The notes: generated by a model from the letters alone, not told the origin. Counted from the first letter of the stretch, positions 53,009 through 63,700 are shown. The stretch: 64,000 bases of DNA from JAVJSD01 sp040219575 (GCA_040219575.1 JAVJSD010000030.1:52527-116526), one strand, 5' to 3'. Translations and numbers: made by a program.

Positions 53009-53080
53009 GTCGCGGAACTCGCCAGCGTTCCGAGGATTCAATCGTTTTCGCATTTCGGAAGTCTGGCGACTTCCGCTACG
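53009..53080. repeat. Twin-hairpin intergenic element, copy g
   Basis: GGAACTC-GCCA-GCGTTCC, 25 bases, then GGAAGTC-TGGC-GACTTCC. Loops are complementary. The element sits between the two genes of the ABC exporter, and its terminal GTAGC supplies the TAG stop codon of the ATPase gene. Confidence 0.7.
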
Positions 53081-53789
53081 GGTTTTCAAGCGCCCCATCT
53101 CGCATAGGGAATACCTGATCGGCGATTCGCTCGACCTGCCCGGCGTCGTGCGTCACCCACACCGTGGTTCGCAGTTCGGGCGACTCGTCACGCCAGGCGT
53201 CGACCATGGTTTCGACGGTTCGCTTCGAGTCGTCGTCGAGCGAGGCGGTCGGTTCGTCGAGCAGCAGCACCTCGGGCTCGAGTTGCATGGCCCGCAACAG
53301 CGCGGTGATCTGCGCCTCGCCCCCCGACAAGGCGCCGGTCTGCCGCGAGAGCAGCGACGCCTCGCGCCCGAGCGATGCGAGCCGCCCCGCAATCGCGTCG
53401 CGGTCGAACGTCTTGTCGCGATGCACACCGAGCGAAAACGGCAGACGCAGATTCTCCTCGACCGTGCCTTCGATGAGCGCCGGCCGCTGGTGCAGGTAGA
53501 TCACGCGACTGCGGAACCGCGGCACGTCGCCGCCGCGCACCGGTTCGCCGCGCCACAGGATCTCACCGCTTTCCACCGGATCGAGCAGCGCGAGGGCTCG
53601 CAAGAGCAGCGTTTTGCCGGATCCACTCGGCCCCACGATCGCCATCCGTGCGCCAGCGGGCAGCGCCAACGAAACCTGTTTCAGCAACCAACGCCCCTCC
53701 GCCTGGCGGCCGATTGCGTGGGCCGCGAGGAGCGGAGTCTCCGTTTCATCGTTTGCGCTGGCGGCCGACACGGTATTGGCGAGTTGCAT
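53076..53789 (-). CDS. fetA: FetA-like ABC exporter ATPase
   Basis: A 237-residue ATPase partner of the permease at 52191-52997. Walker A is GPSGSGKT, the Q-loop is in YLHQRPALIEG, the signature is LSGGEAQITALLRA, Walker B is VLLLDEPTASLD and the switch is WVTHD. The start at 53789 (MQLANTVS) is chosen; an in-frame ATG at 53840 is possible. Its stop codon lies inside the twin-hairpin element, which separates the pair by 78 bases where such genes usually overlap or touch. Repeat insertion therefore trimmed or replaced the original gene end. Confidence 0.88.
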   Translation of the reverse strand: MQLANTVSAASANDETETPLLAAHAIGRQAEGRWLLKQVSLALPAGARMAIVGPSGSGKTLLLRALALLDPVESGEILWRGEPVRGGDVPRFRSRVIYLHQRPALIEGTVEENLRLPFSLGVHRDKTFDRDAIAGRLASLGREASLLSRQTGALSGGEAQITALLRAMQLEPEVLLLDEPTASLDDDSKRTVETMVDAWRDESPELRTTVWVTHDAGQVERIADQVFPMRDGALENP

Positions 53790-53855
53790 TCGCGTGATTC
53801 GCAGGAATCTATTGAATCCTGAAATGTTAATGCCAAGCATCCATCGCGATCGACT

Positions 53856-53964
53856 CGTTTAACGGCGAGCCGAAGGCGTCGGCGGATCGTTGCAGCAACG
53901 TTTCCAGCTAGTTCGGGGTCGTGCGCACGCCGTCGCCTCTGCGGCTTGCCGTTAAAGTTAAACG
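53856..53964. repeat. 102-bp hairpin element, copy B
   Basis: Same orientation and same interior (GATCGTTGCAGCAACGTTTC) as copy A at 20474-20575. The left arm begins CGTTTAACGGCGAGCC and the right arm ends GGCTTGCCGTTAAA, followed by a partial repeat GTTAAACG. The left flank GCGATCGACT extends the palindrome seen at the right of copy A. It lies directly upstream of the ABC exporter. Confidence 0.65.
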
Positions 53965-54012
53965 ACATTGCTCGCTAATTCGTCGGCATTGACAATGCAG
54001 GCCTCCATAAGC

Positions 54013-54096
54013 GTAGCCGAACTCGTGAGTGCTCGCGAGAGTTCGGCAGCTCGGTGCAACGACTGCAGTTCGAGAAGTCTCACGACTTCTGCTACT
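54013..54096. repeat. Twin-hairpin intergenic element, copy h
   Basis: First hairpin has stem CGAACTC/GAGTTCG with an enlarged insert starting GTGAGTGCTC. Second is AGAAGTC-TCAC-GACTTCT. Loops GTGA and TCAC are complementary. Stem base changes are compensated on both sides. Confidence 0.65.
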
Positions 54097-54183
54097 CGAA
54101 GTCAAAGCGATAACGCAGCACCAGGCAGCGCGACGGTGCATGTCCTCCGCGATGCGCTCTCTGCTCCCTCCGCGTCCTCCTGT

Positions 54184-55179
54184 TCAACCTTCCCGCGTCG
54201 CCAACAGCGCCAGCGTGCACCAGCCGCTGGTGGAGAGGCGTTGGGCGTAGCTGACGTCGCCGGAGGGGCGGGTGGTTTCCGGCCAACTGCCGTCGTCGAG
54301 TTGCGTTTCGATCAGAAACTGTTTGCCGCGCGCGATCATCTCTTGGCGACCGTCGAACTCCGCTGACTGCGCCAGGGCGAGCACCGCGATCGCCGTGTCG
54401 AACGGTTCGGCGCGGGAGACCGTGTAGGGCCCCCAACCGCCGGAATCGCTTTGTGCTTTGCGCAGGCGAGTGATGCAGTTCTGCCGCTGCGCGAGCGCGG
54501 CGGGATCGTCGTCGCCGGCCAGTCCGAGCAGTACGCCGGCGGTGTCGGGCGTGTTCTTGGGTTCGAACTTGCGCAGCCACCCTTTCGCGCGGGTGATCGG
54601 CTCTTGGAACTTCGCGTCGTCGGCCGCGATCAACAGCCGCAGCGCCGAGGCCGTGGCCAGGGCCGTGCCGTAGGTGGCGGGGGAGCCGATCGTGGGCGGG
54701 CTGTCGATCTGCCAACGCCCGTCGGTCTGCTGTTGGTCGGCGACCAGGGCGGCCGCGCGGCGCAGTGCGGTCGTCTCGCGCAGCAGTCCGGTTTGATGCG
54801 CCGTGGTCAGCGCCGCGCCGAATTGAATCGCCGCCAGACGCCGGTCGTTGAACTCGCCTTCCCCGCCGTTGTGACGCCAGGCGTCGGGGCGCCGCAGCCA
54901 GGTGAGGGTGTTGGCGAGGGCGTCCTGTTCAAATCGCACCCCTTGCTTGCGAGCCCGCATCAGCGCTCTGGCGGCGTCGCCGTTGTTGTGGCAGGAGTAG
55001 CACTTGTTGTCGACCCTCCATTGGGGAACCTCGCGGGCCAGGAACGCCACGCCCCGGGCGACGGAGTCCTCTTCACTTTCACTGCGCGACGCTGCCGACT
55101 CGTCCGCCGGCAGGAATTCTGCGATGCCGCCCAACAAAAGGGAGGCGAGGAGCATCGTTAGTACGGTGCGACGGGGCAT
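54184..55179 (-). CDS. Exported squalene-cyclase-fold protein with CxxCH
   Basis: A 331-residue protein with an exported N-terminus (MPRRTVLTMLLASLLLGGIA). The motif NKCYSCHNNGDAARA has the form of a c-type haem site. The rest consists of alpha-toroid repeats like those of prenyltransferase/squalene-oxidase proteins: ALVADQQQTDGRWQIDS, GLLGLAGD-type helices, RLRKAQSDSGGWGPYTV and FLIETQLDDGSWPETTR. The QxxDGxW pattern recurs as in QW repeats, but no terpene-cyclase DxDD motif is seen. Haem attachment is possible yet unproven. The start at 55179 gives a compact signal peptide; an in-frame ATG at 55224 is the alternative. Confidence 0.75.
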   Translation of the reverse strand: MPRRTVLTMLLASLLLGGIAEFLPADESAASRSESEEDSVARGVAFLAREVPQWRVDNKCYSCHNNGDAARALMRARKQGVRFEQDALANTLTWLRRPDAWRHNGGEGEFNDRRLAAIQFGAALTTAHQTGLLRETTALRRAAALVADQQQTDGRWQIDSPPTIGSPATYGTALATASALRLLIAADDAKFQEPITRAKGWLRKFEPKNTPDTAGVLLGLAGDDDPAALAQRQNCITRLRKAQSDSGGWGPYTVSRAEPFDTAIAVLALAQSAEFDGRQEMIARGKQFLIETQLDDGSWPETTRPSGDVSYAQRLSTSGWCTLALLATREG

Positions 55180-55441
55180 CGGCTCGGGAAACCGGTTCGA
55201 GTTGCGGGACGGATCATTCTCCATCGTGTCGCGCCGACAGTGGCGAAACAAGCACGGCGACGGCGGAGCCGTCGGCTTGGAATGCTACGCGACCACCATG
55301 CCTCAGCGCGCAACGGCGACGGCGGAGCCGCCGGCTTGGGATGGGGACGCGTGGGGCTGCCGAACTTGACCTTGGCCCTCCAGCGACGACAATGGGCTTT
55401 CGCAACGCACCTCCTCGCCTGCCCCTCACGGGAGTCTCTCC

Positions 55442-58400
55442 ATGACCTTGCCGCCTCTCTCCGTCCGTATTCCCGCGATGCTGCTCACCGCGCTGGTCGC
55501 CGCGTTGCTGGCGCCGCCGCAACGTACTTCCGCCGCCGAACCGCAGGAACTGGCCAGGCAGATCCTCGACGACACGGGCGTCACGGGCGGGTTCGTCGTT
55601 CATCTGCACTGCGGCGACGGCAAGTTGACCGCCGCGCTCAAAGATGGCGATCGGTATCAAGTGCACGGCCTCGACCGTGACGCCGGGAAGGTGGCGACGG
55701 CGCGGGAGACGATTCAAGCGGCGGAAAAATACGGCGAGTGCTCGGTCGATCGTTGGCAGGGCGAGAAACTTCCGTATGTCGACAACATGGTCAACCTGCT
55801 CGTCTCCGAGCAGCCGACCGACGTGGCGGAGGGAGAGATCCTCCGTGTGCTGACGCCTGGCGGCGTGGCCTACGTGAAGCAGGGCGACCAGTGGACGAAG
55901 ACCGTCAAGCCGCATCCCGGCAACACCGACGAGTGGACGCACTACCTGCACGACGCGACCGGCAACGCGGTGGCCCATGACACGGTGGTCGGCCCGCCGC
56001 GGCACTTGCAGTGGCTGGGCAGCCCGCGCTGGTCGCGGCATCACGACCGCATGTCGAGCGTCACGGCCTGGGTGGCGGCCAAGGGGCGGATGTTCTACAT
56101 CATCGACGAGGGCTCGCGGATCTCGATTCAATTGCCGGCCGATTGGAAGCTCGTCTGCCGCGACGCGCACAACGGCGTGATCCTCTGGAAACGCGACATC
56201 CCCACCTGGCACAGCCACCTCTGGCCGCTGAAGAGCGGACCGACGCAGCTCGCGCGGCGCTTGGTGACCGACGGCGAGACGCTGTACGTCACCCTCGGCA
56301 TTCGCGAACCGCTGGGCGCGCTCGACGCCGACACCGGCGAAACGCTGCGCACCTACCAGGACACCGCCTCGACCGAAGAGGTGATCCACCAGGACGGCAA
56401 GCTGCACGTGCTGGTGAACAAGGGCGTCTCGGAGTTGCTCGACTACACCCCCAAGTTCAACACCGGCGATCAGGCGCGGGTCCGCACCGAGTTCGTGTGG
56501 AACGAGAAGCCGCGCGAGATTCACACCTTCGACGCCGACAGCGGCAAGCTGCTGTGGAAGAGGGAGACCAAGGTCGCGCCGCTCACGCTGGCCTCCGACG
56601 GCGAGCGCCTCGCCTTCCACGACGGCGAGAACGTGGTCTGCCTCGATCCCGCCACCGGCGACGAGCAGTGGACCGCCAAGCAGGCGCCGCGGCGGGCTTC
56701 GATTCCGATGAACTTCGGCCCCAAGATGGTGCTGCACGACGGCATCGTGCTGTTCGCCGGCGGCGACCGCACGATGCGGGCCTTCGACGGCAAGAGCGGC
56801 GAGATGCTGTGGAGCGCCCCGCATCCGCAAAGCGGCTACCAATCGCCCGAGGATCTGCTGGTCGCGCAGGGACTCGTGTGGGCGGCGCCGACGACGTCGG
56901 GCCGCGACACCGGCGTGGTGACCGGCCGCGATCCCAAGACGGGCGAGGTGAAGGTCGAATTTCCGCCCAGCGTGAGCACCTACTGGTTTCATCACCGCTG
57001 CTACATCGCCAAGGCGACCGACAACTTCCTGATCCCCTCGCGGACCGGCATCGAGTTCGTCGACTTCAAGGAAAATAACTGGACGATCAATCACTGGGTC
57101 CGCGGCAGTTGCCTGTACGGCGTGCTGCCCTGCAACGGCCTGCTGTACGCCGGCCCGCATAACTGCGCCTGCTATCCCGAAGCGAAACTGTTCGGCTTCA
57201 ACGCGCTGGCGCCCGCCACCAAGTCCCGGGCGGTTCCCACGGAGGTTCCGGCGGAAGGCCGCCTGGAGAAGGGCTCGGCGTACGGCGCGGAGATCGTCGC
57301 CGGCCCGCCCCGCAAGGACGACTGGCCCACCTTCCGCGGCGACACGGAGCGGAGCGGATCGACGAAGCAAGCCGTGCCCATCAGCCTCGACAAGGCCTGG
57401 ACCACCGAACTCGGTGGACGCTTGACGAGCGCGGTCGTCGCCGACGGCCGGCTGTTCGTGGCGCAAATCGACAAACACACGCTGCACGCCATCAACACCG
57501 CCGATGGCAAGCCCTTGTGGAGTTACACGGCGGGCGGCCGCATCGATTCTCCCCCCACGATCCATGAAGGCCGTGTGCTGTTCGGCGGGACCGACGGCTG
57601 GGTGTACTGCCTGCGCGCCAGCGACGGCGCGCTCGTGTGGCGGTTCCGCGCGGCGCCCGAAGATCGCCGGCTGATGTCGGAAGAGCAACTCGAATCGGTC
57701 TGGCCGGTGCACGGCAATATTCTGGTGCAGGACGACGTCGCCTATTTCGTGTGCGGTCGTTCAAACTTCCTCGACGGCGGCCTGCGGCTGTACCGCATGA
57801 ATCCCCAGACGGGCGAAGTGCTCACCGAGTCGGCGATTGACGACCGCGATCCCGATACCGGCGGCGATCTGCAGGATCGCCTGCAAACGCTGCAGATGCC
57901 GGTCGGTCTGGCCGACATCATGTCCGGCGACGGCAAGTTCGTGTACATGCGGTCGCAGCGGTTCGACAAGCAAGGCAAGCGGCTGGAAGTCGGCCCCTAC
58001 TCGGGCGACGCACAGGCGCAAGGCGCTTCGCAACAAGGCGAGGGCGCGCACCTGTTCTCGCCGACCGGATTCCTCGACGGCGCCTGGTTCCACCGTTCGT
58101 ACTGGGTGTTCGGCAAGAGCTTCGCCGGCGGCCACAACGGGTATTACCAGGCGGGCCGCTTCGCCCCGGCCGGCCGCATCCTGGCCTTCGACAAGGATCA
58201 CGTCTACGGCTTCGCCCGCAAACCGGAATACCTGAAGTGGACCACCACGATCGAACACCAGTTGTTCTCCACCACGAAGGAGATCCCCGAAGCGCCGGGC
58301 GTCACCACCAAGGGCGCCGAGCCGGACATGGTGTTCGTCGAGAAGTCGCCGAAGCTCAATCCGGCGGGCAAGCCGATCGCCGTCGAGGCCTGGGTCAAGT

Positions 58401-59335
58401 CCGACAAGCCGGGCGGCGTGATCGTGGCGCGTGGCGGACCGGCGGTCGGCTATGTGCTGATGCTGGTTAAAGGCAAGGCGGCCTTCGCCGTTCGCAGCAG
58501 CGACGAGAAACTGACCACCGTCACCGGCGGCAAGCGGATCGTCGGCGAGTGGGCCCATCTCGTAGGACAACTCACCAAGGACAAATCGCTCGAGTTGTAC
58601 GTGAACGGGAAACTCGTCGCGACGCAAAAAGGCGCGGAGCTGATCGCTTCCGACCCGGCGCAGGCGATGGAGATCGGCGGCGACGACAAGGGCGCCGTCG
58701 GCGACTACCGCAGCCCGAACACCTTCGGCGGATTGATCGATGAAGTGCGCGTCTACCACGGTGCCTTGACCGCCGAGGAAGTCGACATCCACTTCAAGGA
58801 CCCCGGCGAGACCACCGCGGCCGCCGAGCTCGTCTTCTCCACTTCGTTGGAGGAGGGAAAAGCGCTCGACGATTCGGGCAACGGCAATCGCACCCGCGTG
58901 GCGGGCGCCAAGACGGCCGAGGGCAAGGTCGACGAGGCCTTGCAGTTCGTCTCGCAAGGCTACACCGCCTCGGCCGGCAATTCGTATGTCGAGCACGCCT
59001 GGAACCGCGACGTGCCGGTCTTGGCGCGATCGTTGGTGTTGGCCGACGATCGCCTGTTCGTGGCCGGTCCGCCCGATGTGATGAACGAAGAGGAGACGTT
59101 CCAGGGCCTGATCGACCGCGACCCGCGCGTGCAGAAACTGCTGCAGGAGCAGGAGGACGCGCTGGACGGCAAGAAGGGCGCCAAGCTGCTGGTCGTCTCG
59201 GTGCAGGAAGGAAGCACGCTGGCGGAGTATGAACTGCCGTCGCTTCCTTCGTGGGATGGGATGTCGGCGGCCGGCGGGCAACTCTACATCGTGACCGAGG
59301 ACGGCACGATCATCTGCATGAAAGAGAAAGAGTAG
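55442..59335 (+). CDS. Giant secreted fusion: methyltransferase-like, PQQ propeller, LamG
   Basis: A 1297-residue exported protein. Signal peptide MLLTALVAALLAPPQRTSAA (within residues 13-35). Residues ~36-160 look like a class I methyltransferase fold: VVHLHCGDGKLTAAL (motif I), VHGLDRDAGKV (motif post-I), VDNMVNLLVSEQPTDVAEGE and LRVLTPGGVAYVKQGD. Residues ~175-960 form PQQ-type propeller blades (LVCRDAHNGVILWKRDIPTW, GALDADTGETLRTYQDT, MRAFDGKSGEMLWSAPHP, LHAINTADGKPLWSYTAGG). Residues ~970-1200 contain LamG/concanavalin-like parts (PIAVEAWVKSDKPGGVIVAR, LYVNGKLVATQKGAE, GLIDEVRVYHGALTAEEVD). A final blade closes the chain. Whether the methyltransferase part is active outside the cytoplasm is unknown. 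The next gene is convergent, 18 bases away. Confidence 0.82.
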   Translation: MTLPPLSVRIPAMLLTALVAALLAPPQRTSAAEPQELARQILDDTGVTGGFVVHLHCGDGKLTAALKDGDRYQVHGLDRDAGKVATARETIQAAEKYGECSVDRWQGEKLPYVDNMVNLLVSEQPTDVAEGEILRVLTPGGVAYVKQGDQWTKTVKPHPGNTDEWTHYLHDATGNAVAHDTVVGPPRHLQWLGSPRWSRHHDRMSSVTAWVAAKGRMFYIIDEGSRISIQLPADWKLVCRDAHNGVILWKRDIPTWHSHLWPLKSGPTQLARRLVTDGETLYVTLGIREPLGALDADTGETLRTYQDTASTEEVIHQDGKLHVLVNKGVSELLDYTPKFNTGDQARVRTEFVWNEKPREIHTFDADSGKLLWKRETKVAPLTLASDGERLAFHDGENVVCLDPATGDEQWTAKQAPRRASIPMNFGPKMVLHDGIVLFAGGDRTMRAFDGKSGEMLWSAPHPQSGYQSPEDLLVAQGLVWAAPTTSGRDTGVVTGRDPKTGEVKVEFPPSVSTYWFHHRCYIAKATDNFLIPSRTGIEFVDFKENNWTINHWVRGSCLYGVLPCNGLLYAGPHNCACYPEAKLFGFNALAPATKSRAVPTEVPAEGRLEKGSAYGAEIVAGPPRKDDWPTFRGDTERSGSTKQAVPISLDKAWTTELGGRLTSAVVADGRLFVAQIDKHTLHAINTADGKPLWSYTAGGRIDSPPTIHEGRVLFGGTDGWVYCLRASDGALVWRFRAAPEDRRLMSEEQLESVWPVHGNILVQDDVAYFVCGRSNFLDGGLRLYRMNPQTGEVLTESAIDDRDPDTGGDLQDRLQTLQMPVGLADIMSGDGKFVYMRSQRFDKQGKRLEVGPYSGDAQAQGASQQGEGAHLFSPTGFLDGAWFHRSYWVFGKSFAGGHNGYYQAGRFAPAGRILAFDKDHVYGFARKPEYLKWTTTIEHQLFSTTKEIPEAPGVTTKGAEPDMVFVEKSPKLNPAGKPIAVEAWVKSDKPGGVIVARGGPAVGYVLMLVKGKAAFAVRSSDEKLTTVTGGKRIVGEWAHLVGQLTKDKSLELYVNGKLVATQKGAELIASDPAQAMEIGGDDKGAVGDYRSPNTFGGLIDEVRVYHGALTAEEVDIHFKDPGETTAAAELVFSTSLEEGKALDDSGNGNRTRVAGAKTAEGKVDEALQFVSQGYTASAGNSYVEHAWNRDVPVLARSLVLADDRLFVAGPPDVMNEEETFQGLIDRDPRVQKLLQEQEDALDGKKGAKLLVVSVQEGSTLAEYELPSLPSWDGMSAAGGQLYIVTEDGTIICMKEKE

Positions 59336-59353
59336 CAGTCCGATTTCGGGCGG

Positions 59354-60391
59354 CTACAGGTTCTTGACAATCTCGCGGCGCGCGACCAATCGCGTGCCGC
59401 GTTTTTTTTGCACGCCGCAGGCCTTTAGCCAGGCGCTGCGCAATTGTTGCTGCATGTCTTCGATGTCGACGCCGTCGCGGCGGAAATTGGGGATCCGGCC
59501 GCCGGCGCGGTGTTCGTGACCGCCCGCCTGCCCCAGTCCGCTGACGACTTCGCGGACCAGCGTCGACGCCCGACCGCTGTCGCGCTCCGTGCGGACCGAA
59601 ACCACGATGTCGTCGTCGTTCACCGCGGCGCACAGCACGCGATTGACGCCTTCGGCGCGAGCCAGCAGATCGGCCACTTCGCCGACGGTCTCGCTGCCGG
59701 CGGCGCGCGGAAGGAAGCAGAACGCGGCGTCCTCGTACACGAACGTGTTTTGCAGCGCCAGCGCCAGGTCGCCGTAATACGCACGCGTCAGCGGAGCGTT
59801 TTCAATGGCGGCCAGCGTCGTCGGATTGGCGCAGTGGCTGAGCCAGGAGATCATGCTGCGGTCGAGACGCGAATGCGAGGCGGCGATCCCCTCGGTCTCG
59901 CTGCGAATGCCGTACAACAGCGCCGTGGCCAGCAATTCGTCGGGCGGCATTTTCTGTTCGCGCAGATAGCTGGCGGCGATGGTGGCGGCGGCGGCCACCT
60001 TCGGGCGGATGTCGCAAAAGGCCACGTCGCGACTGCGCATGCTGGTCTGATGATGATCGATCACGGCGACCGGCGTCAGCTTGCCGTTGCGCAAGAGATG
60101 ATTGCCCGCCCCCGTGCCGCAGTCGACGAGCACCGCGGCGGTGTCGCGGCTGTTGGGAACATCTTCGACGAGTTCCAGCGGCGGCTTCAACAACCGCACC
60201 ATCTCGCGATTCTCGGCGCGCACGATGGCCCCGCCGCTGATCAGGCGGACGGGTCGCTTCAGTCGCTCCGAGAGCAGCCACTGAATGGCCCAACCGGTCG
60301 AAATCGCGTCGGGATCGGGGTTATCGTGCGAGACGATGACGATGTGACGGTGCCGGGAGACGGCCTCCAGCAAGCGGTCGGATCGCAGCAT
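59354..60391 (-). CDS. DHH-family phosphoesterase (NrnA-like)
   Basis: A 345-residue protein with DHH-domain motifs: HDNPDPDAIS (motif I), a VLVDCGTGAG motif II-type stretch, VIDHHQTSM (the DHH motif) and LLYGIRSETEG. The DHHA1 domain carries GGHEHRAGGRIPNFRRDG. Related NrnA enzymes degrade short oligoribonucleotides (nanoRNA), including pGpG, and dephosphorylate pAp. Since the window encodes an HD-GYP/GGDEF pair, a role in pGpG removal is conceivable. The ATG at 60391 is chosen; the upstream in-frame extension has unnatural composition. Confidence 0.87.
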   Translation of the reverse strand: MLRSDRLLEAVSRHRHIVIVSHDNPDPDAISTGWAIQWLLSERLKRPVRLISGGAIVRAENREMVRLLKPPLELVEDVPNSRDTAAVLVDCGTGAGNHLLRNGKLTPVAVIDHHQTSMRSRDVAFCDIRPKVAAAATIAASYLREQKMPPDELLATALLYGIRSETEGIAASHSRLDRSMISWLSHCANPTTLAAIENAPLTRAYYGDLALALQNTFVYEDAAFCFLPRAAGSETVGEVADLLARAEGVNRVLCAAVNDDDIVVSVRTERDSGRASTLVREVVSGLGQAGGHEHRAGGRIPNFRRDGVDIEDMQQQLRSAWLKACGVQKKRGTRLVARREIVKNL

Positions 60392-60739
60392 GAGTTGATT
60401 CAGATGGGGCGAGGGAGAGTCGTCTCCGACATGCGCGGCTTCGCAGTCGCGCCGCGTCGCTTTGGCCTTGGGACACGTGAATTCTAACAAAAGCCGCCGG
60501 CGACGCCCGGGGCGCGCGCCGGCGGTGAAGTCATCGCCGAGCGGCTTGACTCGTCGCGATCCGTTGTTCCGCTCGAGAAAAAGTGCGACAAATTGCCCCA
60601 CCATTGGGTATTCCAATTCCCCTCTCGGCTGACTATGGTGGGGGTGTTGCGGCAGCCACGCCATACATACCTCCCAGTTTTCCCAGACTCGCCTCGCTTG
60701 AAAACACCTAGCGCGAATGGGAAACCGCGACCTCCCTTG
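60392..60739. other. Divergent control region before the haemagglutinin-type gene
   Basis: This 348-base region lies between the DHH gene and the exoprotein gene. A perfect inverted repeat, CCCCACCAT (60596-60604) and ATGGTGGGG (60635-60643), flanks a lower-GC spacer that includes TTGGGTATTCCAATT. No ORF of natural composition is seen. Promoters for both genes must lie here. Confidence 0.5.
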
Positions 60740-63700
60740 ATGAGCAACGCCATGAAAAAGCGGACCAGCCGACGACAGGCTTCGAGGCCTCGCGCAATCG
60801 CGATGACTGTGCTTTCAATCGCAACGCTCCTGCTGCACGACGGCGCGGCGATCGCCAATCCCTTCGGCGGGACGGTCGTGGCGGGCAGCGCTACGATCAG
60901 CGGCAGCGGCAACACGGTCACGATCACGCAAGGAACCGACCGCGCGGTGATCAACTGGCAGGGCTTCTCGATCGCACCCAACGAGATGACGCAGTTCTTG
61001 CAGCCGGGCAGCCAGTCGGCGATTTTGAATCGCGTCACTGGCGGCAATCCTTCGGCGCTGCTGGGAAGCATGCAGTCGAACGGGCAGATCTTTTTGATCA
61101 ATCCCAACGGCATCCTCATCGGCCCCAACGCGCACATCAATGTCGGCGGACTGACCGCCAGCACGCTCGACATCAGCAACCAGCAGTTCATGCAGGGGGG
61201 CGACCTGGTCTTCAGCGGCAACTCGACGGCCGGCGTGGTGAACTACGGCACGATTCGCGCGCTCGAGGGAAACATCTTTCTGATCGGTTCGACGGTCGCC
61301 AATCACGGCACGTTGCAAGCGAAGAACGGCACGGTCGGCTTGGCCGCCGGACAAGCGGTGAAGCTGATCGATTCGGCGCGGCCGCACCTGGTGGTGACCG
61401 CGAACAGCCGGTCGTTGTCGAACGTCGGCGTGCAGAACACCGGCACGATCGACGCCATCAGCGCGGAGCTAGCCGCCAACGGCGGCAACGTGTACGCGCT
61501 GGCGATTAACAACGAGGGCGTGGTGCGGGCCACCGGCAGCGTCACCAGGAACGGGCGCGTTCTGCTCACCGCTCCCGGCGGCACGATCGCGAGCTCCGGC
61601 GACCTGATCGCCAAGAACGCCGACGGCAGCGGCGGCGAGGTGAAGATCGACGCCGTGAAGATCGACGCCGCGAAGGTCGACAGCTCCTCCGTGGCCGACG
61701 CTGCCAGCGTCGGCACGACCGGCACGGCGAACGTCTCCGGCCGCATCGACGCCAGCGGCGTCACCGGCGGCAACGTGCAGGTGCTGGCCGGCAGCGTGAA
61801 CCTGGCAGGCGCCACGATCGACGCCAGCGGGACGTACGGCGGCGGCCAGGTCAACATCGGCGGCAGTTACCAGGGCGCCGGACCGCTTCCCAACGCCGCC
61901 ACGACGACGGTCGACGACGGCACGTCGATCAACGCCGACGCCACGCTGCTGGGCAACGGTGGACAAGTGGTCGTGTGGTCGAACCAGGCGACAAACTTCG
62001 AGGGCAGCATTCTAGCCCGCGGCGGTGCAAACGGCGGCGACGGCGGCCTGGTCGAGGTATCCGGTTCGATGCTCGCGTTTTCCGGAAGCGTCGATACCTC
62101 CGCGGCCAACGGCAAGACGGGCGCGTTGCTGCTGGATCCCGTCGGCATCGTCGTCGGCCCCGGCAATACTGCCAACGTCAACCTGCCGACGAGCGTCGCG
62201 TTTTTCGGTGATCAGCTTCTCAATGGGTTGCTCACCACCAACAACGTGCTGCTGGCGACGTCGGCCTCCACCGTGGACGCCGAAGGGCCTGGTTTCACCT
62301 ACACGGATCATACGCCCAACGACGACAACATCATCGTCCAGGACGGCACAAGCCTCAACACCGGCGCGAATACGATCTTCTTCAGCACCACGACGCTCGA
62401 TCTCGGCTCGACCATCGTCGGGAACGTCTCCGGCGGAGCGAGTTGGACCGGCACGTCGCCGGCGCCGGCCGTCCTGCCGCTGAAGGACCCCACCACCGTC
62501 AACGTCGTCACCGGGACAACCACCCAAGGTTCGATCGCCCAGGCGGTCGAGATCGTCGCCGCCGGCGGCACGGTCAACGTCGGCGCCGGCGTCTACACCG
62601 AGCGCATCAACATCGGCAAGTCGCTGTCGCTGCTGGGCGCCCAGACGGGCGTCGATCCCACGCCGGGCGGTGTTCGCACCATTTTGGCCAACGAGTCCGT
62701 CATCGACATCTCGGCCCTGGCGCCGACCAATCCCAACGTGGCGATCGAAGTCGCCAACGGCGTCGACGGGGTGGACATCTCCGGCTTCACCCTGATCGGA
62801 AGTCCCACGAGCAACTTCGCCGACGAGAGCGTCATTCGAGCGGGTGGTTCCGCCGGCGCGGTCGACAACCTCACGGTCCAGCACAACATCATCAACGGCT
62901 TCACCGGCGTGCTCTCCAAGGGCGGAGATCATCTCGTCGTCGACGCCAATCGCTTCACGGTGAACAAGAACGGCGTGGCGGCGCTGCCCGGCGCGTACAC
63001 CAACCTGGCGATCACCGGCAATACGTTTACGCCCGGCATGAGCCTGGCCGCCGACCCGGCGGCGATTCAAATGACCGGCGTCACGGGCGGCATGATCGCG
63101 GGCAATACCGCCAGCGGTTTCGCCCGCGGCGTGGGCGGCAGCAATTTGCACCAACTGCAGATCTCCGGCAACACCTTCACGGGGAACAACGACGCGATCT
63201 CGATCTTCGGCGGTTCGACGTTCATCGACATCCATGACAACGATCTGAGTGGGAATGGTCGCTACGGCGTGAACATCAAGGGGCAGGACATCACGATCAA
63301 CGGCAATTTCCTCTCGGGCAATCTCGACAGCGGCGTCAACATCGACCGGCACGTGATCGACACCGAGCGGGTGTCGATTTCCAACAACGACTTGAGCGGC
63401 AATTCGATCCTCGGCGTCAAGGTGAATACGGCGCTGGTGACCGAAACCGTCGACGCCTCCGGCAACTGGTGGGGTTCCTCAAGTGAAACGGGGGTTGAGT
63501 CGGCGGCCAACGGCGGCAGCGGCGTGGACTTCACGCCCTTTTTGGTCAGCGGAACCGACACCAACCTCGGCACCTTCGGCTTCCAGGGCGACTTCAGCAC
63601 GCTGCAGGTCACCTCGCTGGGCAGCCAGACCGGCATGACGGGCCGCATCCAGGAAGGCGTCGACCTGGTGACCAACAGCACGGTGCTGGTCGGTCCGGGT

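Noticed and set aside
55214..57712. An 832-codon minus-strand frame opposite the giant fusion gene
   Set aside because: Shadow composition and no start signal; the plus-strand gene is well supported.
62012..63352. A 446-codon minus-strand frame inside the haemagglutinin-type gene
   Set aside because: Shadow frame; the plus strand reads continuously as beta-helix sequence with a two-partner-secretion domain.
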